This document shows, piece by piece, positions 23,747-34,662 of a stretch of DNA of 64,000 nt; position 1 is the stretch's first letter, and every line of letters starts with the position of its first letter. The notes under the pieces are model-generated. The model was not told where the DNA came from and did not search any database. It saw only the letters and a list, made by a program, of their open reading frames with translations. The stretch comes from Viscum album (Eukaryota; Streptophyta; Magnoliopsida; Santalales; Viscaceae), in the NCBI GenBank assembly GCA_963277665.1, contig OY728158.1, positions 596,340,818 to 596,404,817 of the forward strand, written 5' to 3'. A program made the position numbers and the translations under genes.

Positions 23747-23759
23747 TCTAAAAATAATC

Positions 23760-24440
23760 TCAGTAAATCATGTAAACATAACAATAGTATCTGATGTCAA
23801 ACTTAATTGATTCAAACCATTAGACATATCCAAAATAATTTTGTCCAGACTCACCATCCAAAATTTATATGTAAGGTTAACACAATGAAGATCATTTTTA
23901 CAATGTAATAATATATGAATACCTTCATCATGTATTCTTTTAAAAAATGGTAACTCCCTAAATTACCATAAAACCATATTGATTACATTCATTCTCCCTT
24001 ATTCCTTATAGAATACTAGATATACTCCTTATATCCAAAAATGTTGTAAACTCCAACAATGATGGAATATACAAATCATTAATCAGTTTCAAGGTAGTCA
24101 ATAATATCCAATATAATTTTTCCAAAACAATCATATATTATTCCAAAATCACTACCTCAGAATCAAAATATTATTATGGTTTATCATTCTCTAAACCATA
24201 TATTTTCCAAAAAATTTAACCTGATATTGAGTCACTTTTCTTGGTTCCATAGAATCTAAAGTCCTTAATGAAATAGTACTGCAGTTTAATCCTTACATAA
24301 TCTATAATTATTATAACATGTACATTATTAATACGACACTAAAATTACACAATAATTTAATAACAACATAAGAAATCTAATCATTCCTCTTCATCTTCAT
24401 AAGTATCATAACATGATTATTATCCAATAGCAGCATTTGG
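23760..24440. other. Element 3 interior without recognisable gene
   Basis: This is AT-rich sequence between the gag end and the SINE-like segment. On the minus strand it follows the zinc knuckles, where protease and RT should begin, but no DSG, KKKDGS, YxDD-type or DDE motif is visible. Confidence 0.6.
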
Positions 24441-25379
24441 GGTATACTCTGATGATTTGTACATTGATTCACGTAGTGTCCCAACTCCTTGCAGATGAAG
24501 AATTATACATTTGAAACCTTTTTCTTTACCTTGAAATCTCATACTTGGTGTCCCTTTTCTCCACAGATATAACAAACTCCAATTCCCTTCAATCATTTAC
24601 CATGATGATTCTTTCTACAGTTATCACATATGGGAAAATCCTTTTCCCCCTCTTCCTTTTATCCATATTTCTCACTTCCATCCTTTTCTTATCATTCTTC
24701 CCTTCAAATCCATATGAATCAGAGAATTTTTTACTTGTCTTTTTAACACATGATACTATTTCTTCATATGATGAGAATATACAGCATACTATTTCCCTTT
24801 TAAATGTTGGCTTAATACCATGAAAGATATGATCCTTCTTAATCTTTCAAACATATGTTTTGCTGGAATTATAATTTCTTCTACTAGGTGACATTTATAA
24901 ACAATGGCATACAATAGGTTAGTTTATGAATCACAATTCATAATTCCAAACCTGTAAAACACCAAATGTAAATTGAAATTATTATGCATATAATCTATAA
25001 TCATAACATGTTTTCTTTAAGGAAGTATTTACTCTTAAATCCTTCATAATGGATTGTAATGAAAATGTGAATTATCTTAAGAATATCCCCTGGGTGCGTC
25101 ATAACCAAGAGTGCATCAAGGAACGTTGTCATTTACCAGGATACCCCATGTAAAGCCCCAAACTCTTTGTCATACATTTCACTTCTAGGTACATCTGTGC
25201 CATATTTGCCTCTACCTGCTCGTATCCAAATAGGGATGTATTGTTTAAAAATACACAAAATCTCTACATTACCAAAATTATAGGAAGTTATTCTATACTA
25301 ATCCCCAAATTCTATCTAAGGGTAATGTTCTCTAATAAGAGTTTATCAAAATCTATTTCCAATGTTGTTTCCAAACATC
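24440..25379 (-). pseudogene. gag: Degenerate gag of element 3
   Basis: On the minus strand the capsid end reads HIFHGIKPTFKREIV followed by SSYEEIVSCVKK (about 24720-24850), matching RLKPKYRRDL...SYENIVRCTEK of element 1. A basic linker follows (24640-24720). Then come the zinc-binding words CDNCRKNHHGK (24601-24632), VCYICGEKGHQV (24541-24580) and CKELGHYVNQC (about 24455-24490), partly damaged. Stops are frequent and the start could not be fixed. The plus-strand frame at 24545-24823 is its shadow. This is the only protein-coding relic in element 3 and supports chromovirus ancestry. Confidence 0.8.
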
Positions 25380-25391
25380 CTCTGTATAAAC
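25380..25391 (-). other. Primer binding site of element 3
   Basis: On the minus strand, directly after the LTR end, the sequence is tttatacagagg, a decayed form of tggtatcagagc (initiator tRNA-Met type). Confidence 0.6.
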
Positions 25392-28300
25392 TGTAATGCC
25401 TCGACCCCAGCAGCCTAGAGTCGGTGCATTAATTTAATACATTGGCATGATTACTAGGAATCAAGTCCAAAAATACCGATTAGTTTAGTAGTCTTATAAA
25501 ATAGATTACATACATGAACGATACATTGCACATTAGAAAATAATACACAACATAAATGATCCTTTGAGAATTCCATTAATCCCCTAGTATAACCCTTCTT
25601 ATCAATAATAAAAAACTTCTTTGAATCATGGGAAAATAAAACATAATAAACAGGTGAGCTCAAACACTCATTTGGGATAAAAATATAACAGAAAAATTCA
25701 CAAATAAGAATAAATAAATAAGTAAATGTATAAAACTAAAACAAAATCCTTTTAAAAATAAACATCAGCATAATATATCAATGGTAAATCAAATAATTCC
25801 CTTTACTTATTCACATGGATATTCTACTCGTCGAATAATCACTTGTAATATCAATAGCTAATTTCATAATGATAGAATGCATAATTTCAGTCTTTATAAC
25901 CACATAGTCAAGGCCTTATGCTATGAATAAAAATAATATTTTTTCAAGGCCCTGTGCCAAGACACTAGTTTGTCTCATGAGACCTACCGATGCATCGAGG
26001 AGCTATATCAGGCCCCACCAATCACTTACTAAGTCCAATGCATTCCTCATATGAAAAGGCTTAAACATAACATATACATTCATATTAAAACTAGCATATT
26101 AAATGTAAATAATTTATCTATAAACCTTGAATGGTATATAAATAACACATCCACAGTCAAACATATCACAAAACCTTCTATACAATATGGAAGATTTGTA
26201 TCACAATCAATCATCCTCGATCAAGAATAATATCTCATAATGGATTTTTATATTGTTGAAAATGATTAGTAAAAATATTTGAGAGAAATATCCCTTTTTT
26301 AGAAAATCATAAAGGAAGTAATTTAAAATATATTTTTGAATAAATGTCCCCCATACCACTTTGAAACTTTTGAAAATAATTAACATTTTAAAACCTTCAT
26401 GTCCATATAAATAAATCCTGAAAACCATTTCAAAATCATGGTCATTAACGACAAATGTTTAGAGGAATAAATCATTAAAAAAATTTCAAATTATGTTGTA
26501 GTAAAAATCACCCTTAAAAATAATCCCTTTGAAAAATATTTTATGATACATTGACATGGATATTAAATATTTCCCAGTAGATAGTTACGTAAAAAACCTC
26601 AAATAATAAAGAGATTATGAAATTAACCCTTACCGTGCACTTTCCTTAGTAGATGGTATGTTAACCTCATGTATAATAGTTAAAAAATTATTATTAAATT
26701 ATACAAGAACTATAAACATAAATATTATATCATATATGATCCTTTAATATTTCTTTGTTTATAATATTTTAGTGGTATCATCGTTTCGGGTGTTAACTGA
26801 TATGATTTCCATAATGATGGTGAAATCATATGTAATGGGATGGTATATCATATATAATGAATAATTAAATTGTTATATTTATTATTTACATCAGCTATAC
26901 TCAATATTATACCCATCCAAATAATGAAGTGTTTGAATAACAAACTACACCACGACGTGGAGACGGTAATCCGTACGTACGCACGTATGGTGACTTTGTC
27001 ATTAATATAATGGATAGAATAATGAATATGGTTGTAACATTTTTATAATAACATCACAGTATATAGATGATACAAGAGTTATTATTTTACAATGGAAACA
27101 ACAATAAATGAGGAAGTGGAAGAAGAAAATAACATGAAAGAGGTGATGAAATATTTACCTCTTCTTTGGGTTCTTCCTTTTGATTTGATCAAAAGGGCTC
27201 CTTATGTTGGATTTATGACCGAAGGAAAGACTCTATAATGAATGGAGGGATTTTGGTTGGATATTTGGTAGGGATTGGCCAATACAAATGGCTTTTGAGG
27301 TGTGAAACTAGAAGAAGGGGAAGTACCCTTTTATAAGAGAGGCGAGGGTCACTTTTGGAAAGCTTGAAATATTATTTTATAAAAAAATCATTTTCTGTTT
27401 CTAATGGCTCCAAATTGATTTATTTCAAGGATAAGGTGTGGATGGGTCATAAACATCTAAACCCTTAGGTTTTAGATATGTATAGGTCACCATTTTAACC
27501 TTATCTTTTAGATTTATCTCTTAGTTAAATAGTTTGACATTTACCATGTATCTTTAAATTTTTATATTATAAGGTTAATAAACATACTATAAGAAGAAAA
27601 GAGAACCCCAAGTGGTTCAATATTAATATATTAAACCTTATCTATGTCCTTTTTTCTGATCCATATACTTTTAAGAATATTATATAAATTGATAATAAAT
27701 TATTTGTTTTAAAAACTCAATTATGTCAATTCTGACACTATTTAGTATTTGGTTTTTGTGAAAATAATAACAGCATGATTACTTAAAAAAAATTAATCAA
27801 CCCTAACATATCATATTAACCGATAAAATTAGTTTAATTAATCAAAATTTTAAAATTTAATTTATTTGGATATTTATAATATCAAGTATTTTAATATTTC
27901 ATTAATAAGGTAATTAGTGCATCATCGTTGTGTCATAAATAAATTAAATTATTTCATGTCTAAAAATTATAAATAAAATACCAGTTTGTAGGAATTTTTT
28001 TAGATTTCAAATTAATTTTTATAGTTGAATTTATATTGTGTTTAACTCTATATGAAAAATGGTTTTGTTATTAAACATTGAATTTAACTCTCGTCACTCT
28101 TCTTTAAATAAAATAATAATAAATGTACTAATCTAATCCATGTGGACCAAATGGGATCATGTTTTATTCCTAAGGTTGTTTTTGGTCAAATTAAACTTAT
28201 ATGATAGAATTAGGAAATGTGTTAGTGTAATTGTGATTTCATTTTTACCCTTAATTACCATATTTACTTTTAATCATGGAAATAAAAGTCAAAAGTATCT

Positions 28301-29408
28301 ATTCACCAAAAACCTATTTTCATCTTATCGAACAAATTTTTTCTTATTGATATCTACTATTTCTCTCAGATTTTTTAAATTCAACTCACAGAAGCGGTAA
28401 AATTTTGTTTTATACAAATTTTAAATGCTACTAGAAGGTGGGTAAAAGACGGTAAAAAGTTCAATAAATATTTATGCATCTAGATTTATTATAAAATGAA
28501 TCCAATTAATTAAACTGATCTTATATACGTATTATATATCTATTTTCACTTAAAATAAATTTAAATAAAATAAATAATTATTGAAAATAAAAAGTTGGTT
28601 TTAAACAATAACACATTGTTTTTCACTATTCATCAAAAATTGAATGTTTTCAAAAAAAAACAAAAAATAACCCTTAGATAATTTTGATATTCCAAATTAA
28701 AATATGAATTATATTTTTTCTAATTAAAAACATAGAAGTTTCATTAATTAATTTAAAATTAATTTCCGTTGTCAAAACCAAAAAGTGTATTTTTAACAAG
28801 TAAAAACTATCAAAAGATTTACATGTGTTCATGTCAAATGTAAATGTGAAATTACTTACAATGAAATGTGTTGTATTAAATGATAAAAATATAATCTAAT
28901 TATACTTCAAAAAAATTCAAATCCATAATTTAACACTATAAATTATTTCGATTAAAAATTTGTTTTCAATTAAAACATAATATTTTTCACTATTCATCAA
29001 AATATGAAAGTTTTCAGAAAAGTACCAAAAATTTGTCCAGACTATATTTCTATGTCCCGCTTAGAAAGAATAATTTAATTTAATTAAATTTAATTTATAA
29101 AATTGTTAAATATTGGTTTTAGAAAAGAGTTCGCCATTAAAAGGCAGTAAAATTGCATTTTTTTTTAAAAATCCTTCTTTTATCTACAAAATGTATTTTT
29201 TCTTATATTATTTCTAAGAAGAAGATAATATCTATTTTAAAATAATATGGATTATATAATGTTAAAAATGTAGTTAATACTATTCATAGCCGTTTTTTGA
29301 ACGGCTAGTTTGATAAGTTGTGGTGTGCTCATACTCGGTGTTGCATGTAGCATAAGCTATTGAATTACATTAATGATATAATGTACAATGAAATATTGGT
29401 GTGTTACA
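25392..29408 (-). repeat. 5' LTR of element 3 (4.02 kb)
   Basis: On the plus strand it begins tgtaatgcctcgacccc and ends ggtgtgttaca at 29408. It is the partner of 18784-23018. It contains the TATA box at 27328-27335, a CpG-rich module at 26958-26995, and the ttcactattcatc motif near 28630 and 28985 with a weaker copy near 28298. Small frames inside are not genes. Confidence 0.88.
27328..27335 (-). promoter_or_regulatory. TATA box, element 3 5' LTR
   Basis: The minus strand reads tataaaag, in the same context as at 20933 and 7298. This is the LTR that would have driven transcription of element 3. Confidence 0.65.
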
Positions 29409-30008
29409 AGTATTTCACAAGTTTTACTACTTCCTTGATGGATATTTAGGCCATAATTAGATTTACATTTCCCTAGAGGATCAAGCGAAGAGCATATTTA
29501 CTTTTCCCTATGGTAAATTTGCTTATAGAAGGATGTCCTTTGGCATATGCAATGCTCCCGCCACCTTCCAGCAATGCATGATGGATATATTCCATGACAT
29601 TTGGAGATATATATCCCCTAGGATTTAATGGATAATCTTTTGGTTTATGGAAAATCAATCACCACTAGCTTGCGACACATGAAGCTGGTACTAGTAAGAT
29701 TTGAGAATACTAACCTACTTTTTAACTGGCAAAAGTGTCATTTCATGGTGTAGAATGGCATCATCGTTGGACACAAAATCTCTGAGAAAGGGATAGAGGT
29801 GGACATGGTAAAGATAGAAGTCATTTTACGACTTCCAATTCCAACTTATGTCAAAGCCAGATGCAGATTCCTAGGACTTGTATGTTTCTACATGCGATTT
29901 TTCCACGACGTCTCAAAGATAGCTCAGCCTCTCACAAACCTTCTGGACAAGGATGAACTTTTTGAGTTAGATGATGCATGTAACACATATTTTGAGCACC
30001 TGAAGTAG
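29409..30008 (+). pseudogene. Athila reverse transcriptase, C-terminal part (resumes after element 3)
   Basis: Directly after element 3 the text is HKFYYFLDGYLGHN, then FTFPYGKFAYRRMSFGICNAPATFQQCMM, the central RT boxes. The catalytic box that relatives read as FMDDF is here MDN (29628-29636), so the second metal-binding Asp has become Asn by a G-to-A change. A frame change lies just before it. After a damaged stretch, an open segment at 29799-30008 gives VKIEVILRLPIP, ARCRFLGLVCFYMRFFHDVSKIAQPLTNLLDKDELFEL, the RT connection. It joins the N-terminal part at 18256-18783. Confidence 0.9.
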
Positions 30009-30420
30009 CTCTTGGTGGAATCTCCAGTCATGATTTCTCCAAACTGGGATAAGAAATTTTAAGTGATGTGCGATTCCAGTGACTACGCAGTAGGAGAAAT
30101 CCTAGGCTAGAGGCTTGACCAAATTTTATGACCCATCAATATGTTATCAGGACACTCAACAAGTCAAATATGAACTACACTACCATATAGAAGTATATTA
30201 TTGCAGTAGTGTTCACATTTGGATGGTTTCATTATTATTTAGTTCTATCTAAAATTATTGTTTATACTGACCATGAAACACTCAAGTACCTATTGAAAAA
30301 GAAGGATTTAAATCCACAACTAATCTGATTGGTAATCATCCTATAAGAATTTTATCTGGATATATGATAAAATTAAGGGAGAGATAACATTGTTTCTTAT
30401 CATATCTCCCACCAGGAGTT
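30009..30420 (+). pseudogene. Athila RNase H remnant
   Basis: Starting from the TAG after the RT connection, the fragments are LLVESPVMISPNWDKKF, VMCDSSDYAVGEILG (first catalytic Asp kept), a frame-shifted stretch where relatives read the ELLAVVFA helix, and then YTDHETLKYLLKKKD in another frame near 30266-30305. Stops and at least two frame changes occur. The end near 30420 is approximate. Confidence 0.75.
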
Positions 30421-30599
30421 GCCGTATTTGGATAAGGAGGAAGATCAAGAGATCAAAAAGGATTTCCCTGATGATAACCATTTTTCAGTACAAGAATCAC
30501 CTTGGCCCTGATATTCTGATATTGGTAATTATTTGGTTACACGTTCCATCCACTTCGAAATATACATCTAGTAGAGGAAGAGGTTTATCTTTGATGTTA

Positions 30600-31765
30600 A
30601 GAGGTACTTTTGGGAAGATCCTCTAATATTCTGATGCTATGGAGATGGGGTGATATGAGGTTTCACCCTAGAAACCGAAGTTCACAGTGTCCTATAATTA
30701 TTTCATGCCTCGTCAGTTGGGGGACATCATGGGCCCAAACATACTATATAAATGATCATACAATCTGGTTTTTTTGGTCCACCATGATTAGAGATGCCCG
30801 AGCATTTGCTTCCTATTGTGATCGATTCCAAAGAATAGGTAATGTGGGAAGAAGAGCTCAGATAACCCATCAACCCATCCTAGAGGTCGAGATCTTCTAC
30901 GTTTGGGACCTAGAATTCATGGGTCCGTTCCCCCCATATTTTAGGATCACTTACATCCTGTTCTGCGTCGACTATGTCTCTATGTGGGTGGAAGCTGTTG
31001 CTACAGCAGACGACACAACCAAGGTGGTTGTGGACTTTTTAAAGAAATAGATTTTTAGCAGGTTCGGTGTTCCCTTTGTAATGATCAGTGATAGAGGGAC
31101 CCAATTTGACAACAAATTGATGAAAGGAGTACTATGGAAGTACGAAGTGAAGCATAATATGGGGACGCCCTATCATCCCCTGTCCAGTGGATAAGTGGAG
31201 CTCTCCAACCATGATCTGAAGAATATTATAGGGAAAATCATGAACAATTCATGGAATGAATGGTCCATGAAGATATACTATGCTTTTTGAGAATATCTGA
31301 ATGCCTTCAAGAGGCCATTGGGTATGTCCCCATTTCGCCTCATCAGTGGAAAGCCATGAAATATACTAGTAGAGTTGGAGTACAAATCTTACTGGGCTGT
31401 CAAGGCCCTAAATTTTGATCTAAATGTAGCTGAAGATAAGCGTAAGTTACAACAGTTGAAACATGATGAAATCCGGTTAGAGGAATATGAGAACGCCAAG
31501 TTGTATAAGGAGAAGATGAAAGAAATCCACGACTAGATGATTTTGTGAAAATCATTCCATCCCAGTGATCAAGTACTCCTTTTTAAATCCCATCATATAT
31601 TATTTCTAAGAAGGTCAATGTCAAGATGGTCAGGACCATTCCGAGACATGTGATTATTCCTCTATAGATCGGTGGAAATTGTTGGGGAGGACGGTCAACC
31701 GTTCAAGGTTAATAGACAATAGCCGAAGACTTACCATCACATAGAAGACAATGTGGGATTTCTCT
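30600..31765 (+). pseudogene. Degenerate Athila integrase
   Basis: An open segment at 30610-31050 carries RDARAFASYCDRFQRIGNVGRR, the zinc-binding CxxC region in which the second Cys reads Phe. Then comes ILEVEIFYVWDLEFMGPFPP; relatives have GIDFMGPF, so the first catalytic Asp appears as Glu. It continues ILFCVDYVSMWVEAV. After a TAG at 31048 come VMISDRGTQFDNK (second Asp), YHPLSSG, a TAA, VELSNHDLKN (catalytic Glu), and KRPLGMSPFRLI. Then follow VELEYKSYWAVKALNFDLN, EYENAKLYKEKMK and, near 31675-31720, EIVGEDGQPFKVNRQ. The full domain order of an Athila integrase is present but not translatable. Confidence 0.88.
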
Positions 31766-32140
31766 CCACCGTGAATATTTGGTAAGTAGATGTGTGTTGG
31801 TCAACCCTACAAACTAAAACAAAGGTGATGTCAGGGAGGCATCCCAGAAGACTAGACACTATTTACTAATGGAATACATGGAATTTACTTATTAAGTGTG
31901 TGTTTAAATAAAACCAGTTATATGAATATATATTAATTTTTTAAATAAACAAGAATGAAGACTGCGCTGATGGGAATAACACTGGAATTTATCTGAGCCA
32001 CGCCTTGTTTGATTTGCTCCAAGCTTCCCTTCAGTGCAAGATTAAATCATTTTTAACCTTTGTGTAAGTAAACAGTGTGTGAGTATTTTTAATATACCAT
32101 ATATTTTCGATTTAATACAAAAGAAAACCCGTGGTGGGAA

Positions 32141-32194
32141 TGGGTCAGCTAGCAGTGTATTCAGTCACGGATCCAAAAGTCCTGGGTTTGAACC
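32141..32194 (+). ncRNA. tRNA-like A/B-box fragment 1
   Basis: The sequence tgggtcagctagcag resembles a pol III A box and ggtttgaacc (32185-32194) a B box, about 44 bases apart. The B-box surround could form a weak T arm. No full cloverleaf can be drawn, so this is not a functional tRNA call. It may be a SINE head or tRNA debris captured in element 2. Confidence 0.35.
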
Positions 32195-32520
32195 CTACAA
32201 CCGGCCCAGTTCCATCATTTTTTACATTAATAAAAACACACGGTGTGCATTATGATACACATCATGTGCCACAAGTTTTCATTAAATTTTAAAAGGTTTT
32301 TAAAATAAGAAATTACATACGGGTGAAGTAGGAAGATTTGAAATGTCTCAATCCCATGATCAAAAGAAGCGTCTTCGAACATAGATAATCTCCCTACATT
32401 ATCCCCATCCATATGATAACTAAAATAACATGTTGTGAATTTTCCTTATTCAGTGCGGATCTGCACCGATGCTTTAACTATTAAAATTTCTTACAAATGT
32501 ATAGCACAATAACCTTTGCT

Positions 32521-32588
32521 CCAGTGGTTAATGGCTTGTGTTTGGATCGGCCGATTGCAGGTTCGAATCACGCCGCAAGCACCATACT
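32521..32588 (+). ncRNA. tRNA-like A/B-box fragment 2 ending in CACCA
   Basis: The words ccagtggttaatggc (A-box-like) and ggttcgaatc (32560-32569, an excellent B box) are spaced as in a tRNA, and the sequence continues to gcaagcacca. The T stem pairs only three of five positions and I could not pair an acceptor stem, so it is a decayed tRNA or the head of a tRNA-derived SINE. It lies about 375 bases after fragment 1 in the same orientation. Confidence 0.4.
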
Positions 32589-33263
32589 GATGGTTGTATT
32601 TATCTTTTACAAATTTTAAAACACACGACCTACATTCCATTAATTCATAACATATATAGGTATTTATTTTATAAATAATATTTACATTTATTTATTTTAT
32701 ATAGTTTTTAATTAGTAATAATTATTATTATATTGTTTACCATAATAATAATTATATATATATGTTTCAAAAAAAGAGAGTAGTACTACACGACGTGTCA
32801 GTTAGAGTACACACCGAGTACTCTAGCTATAAAATCTTGAAACCCTACGCTGGCACAACCTATGTCGCACCGACACACCTTCAGCAGTGTCACTACCATA
32901 GGACAATGGATCTATTCCTCCTATTACTACATCTACTGATTCAGCCCCACCTATTCCAAACACTTCCTCCCATAAGGCTACACTGTGACTATGACATTTG
33001 AGTTTTCTTCTAAATATATCTTTTTTCCATTTCTATGATGTGATGATGTTATTTCTTGTAGTTTTTTCCATTGACATTCATAGGTACACTAGATGAACTT
33101 TTAGACATCTTCAATTATTACACGATTTTCTATTTTGAATGAGGAGTGTATTGTTTTTTTTCACATTATTTTTTTTCTCTTGTCATTCATCCCATCTCAT
33201 ATGCCTTTTCGTGTCTCCATCATCTTTCCCCCTTAGTAGTGCACATGGTGGACCATTTGATGT

Positions 33264-33278
33264 ATTAAGTGTGGGGGA
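33264..33278 (+). other. Internal polypurine-like tract of element 2
   Basis: The sequence ttaagtgtgggggag is identical to the 3' polypurine tract at 34646-34660 but lies 1.38 kb upstream of it. It could be a second plus-strand primer or a by-product of a duplication. Confidence 0.5.
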
Positions 33279-34645
33279 GAGTCTCTCAACCACCTTAGTC
33301 TTTTCCATTACCATCATCTAAGAGACATCATTATTAGAATATATATTTGAAAACATGAATAAATTGTCGTTAGTCATATTTATAAATAATAAATCTAAAA
33401 GTATGAAAGTTATAAAGTTTGTATGCTTATTTATTTCTTGTTTTTTAAAATGATTGCTCATATAGTTTAAATAGAATATTTAAATCATTGGCTAATTACA
33501 AGTATCAGGATAATAATTTATATACATTTCTAGACCTGATTGTCTATTTAATTGTTTTTCCCATTCCTAAGAGGTATTCTAAACCCTTCATCATATTCTT
33601 TCTAATACCCTCTTTCTTGAGTGATTATTATGACATACATTACTATCGTAATTTTCATGTTTTCTTTTTGAATTACATTGAAATGATTAAGGAATTAGAT
33701 TGTTTCAAACCCATTTATCTTAATACCTACCCTACATTTGATCTTCATAATGTCCCTAGAAACCATACACATCTTTTATAGGAAGCCACATTACAAGCCT
33801 ATTTCCTTTCCTACCCTAGTTCTTTTTATATTTTCATGATTATTCACTTTAGCTTTAGAGAGGTAATTGGCAGTACATGAAACATCTTTGTGAATTGTGA
33901 TGGAATTAATTGTGGGGGATTTCTTCTTTTTCATTGGGGGAATAAAGGCTAACAACTTTATATTCATGTATTTCTTAAGTGATACCATCAGATAAAAAAA
34001 GATAGAGAAAAAATGATAAATACAAGGGTACCTTATACTCACTAGATGGTTTGTGAACCATAAATGACTAGGAAATATTTGGCGATGAGAGCATTTGACA
34101 GAGCTTGTTGAGTATTATTTTACATTGTGTATTATTTTTAATATCATGTACTATTATTAAAATAATTTAGCATCCCTTTTCAAGCATCAAAGCTTATTTT
34201 TCACATCTTTACCTACCATCTCTTACCCAAATAGACATCTGAACGTTATTAAAAAGCCCTTATGTTTTTTGTAATTCAATTTTATGATGTAGAGAATTAG
34301 ATTCCTTGAAAAAATATGGATAAGGTGTATATACCTTATATTGAGCATACCTTTGATTTAAAATTTCTTAAGTGTTGAGTGAGTTATTTACTGGTGAGAT
34401 AGATAAACAAGTGTCATTCTTTTTTTTTGAATGGTCGAAAATGTGATTAAAAGAGGATGAAAGTTGTTAATTGAATTATATATGAGGCACGATTGGAATA
34501 ACATATGAATTAAATATTTTTGTAAAACTTTATAATTTTATCTTTTGATTGTATAATTTACACTTATGATTAATTGAATGCCTTACTTTTAGAAAATAGA
34601 ATCTTTTAATTAGATTTTGGGATTTTATTTAGGGGAAGAATATGA

Positions 34646-34662
34646 TTAAGTGTGGGGGAGTT
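34646..34662 (+). other. Polypurine tract of element 2
   Basis: The sequence ttaagtgtgggggagtt lies directly before the 3' LTR start. It is the typical Athila tract. Confidence 0.85.

Larger units (their letters stand above)
18784..29408 (-). mobile_element. Element 3: pol-less Ty3/gypsy element with 4-kb LTRs, nested in element 2 RT
   Basis: Two long direct repeats (18784-23018 and 25392-29408) flank a 2.37 kb interior. Orientation is minus: LTR end motifs, TATA boxes, primer site at 25380 and gag all read leftward, and the LTR text is related to the reverse complement of element 1's LTR. Only gag is recognisable inside; protease, RT, RNase H and integrase are missing. This makes it a non-autonomous derivative in which LTRs are nearly 80% of the length. 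It interrupts the Athila RT at 18783/29409. The flanking five-mers (tgcaa and agtat) no longer match, but removing five bases puts the two RT halves back in one frame, as expected for an eroded 5-bp target duplication. Confidence 0.9.
31766..34648 (+). other. Athila 3' non-coding region (no convincing env)
   Basis: Athila elements often carry a long segment between integrase and the 3' LTR, sometimes with an env-like gene. Here the longest frames (32762-33001 and 33488-33781) show no domain I recognise, so I do not call env. The stretch contains two tRNA-like boxes (32141-32194 and 32521-32569), a polypurine-like tract inside the element (33264-33278) and a related gtgggggattt at 33906. AT-rich simple sequence lies near 32690-32762. 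Confidence 0.6.

Noticed and set aside
24545..24823. 92-codon plus-strand open frame with hydrophobic text
   Set aside because: The minus strand here encodes the gag capsid end and zinc knuckles of element 3; the plus frame is a shadow.
32511..32588. Functional tRNA gene
   Set aside because: Boxes and CACCA are present but the acceptor stem does not pair and the T stem has two mismatches.
32762..33781. Possible env-like gene in the Athila 3' region
   Set aside because: No signal peptide plus transmembrane arrangement or family motif could be followed through a continuous frame; hydrophobic runs are expected in T-rich DNA.
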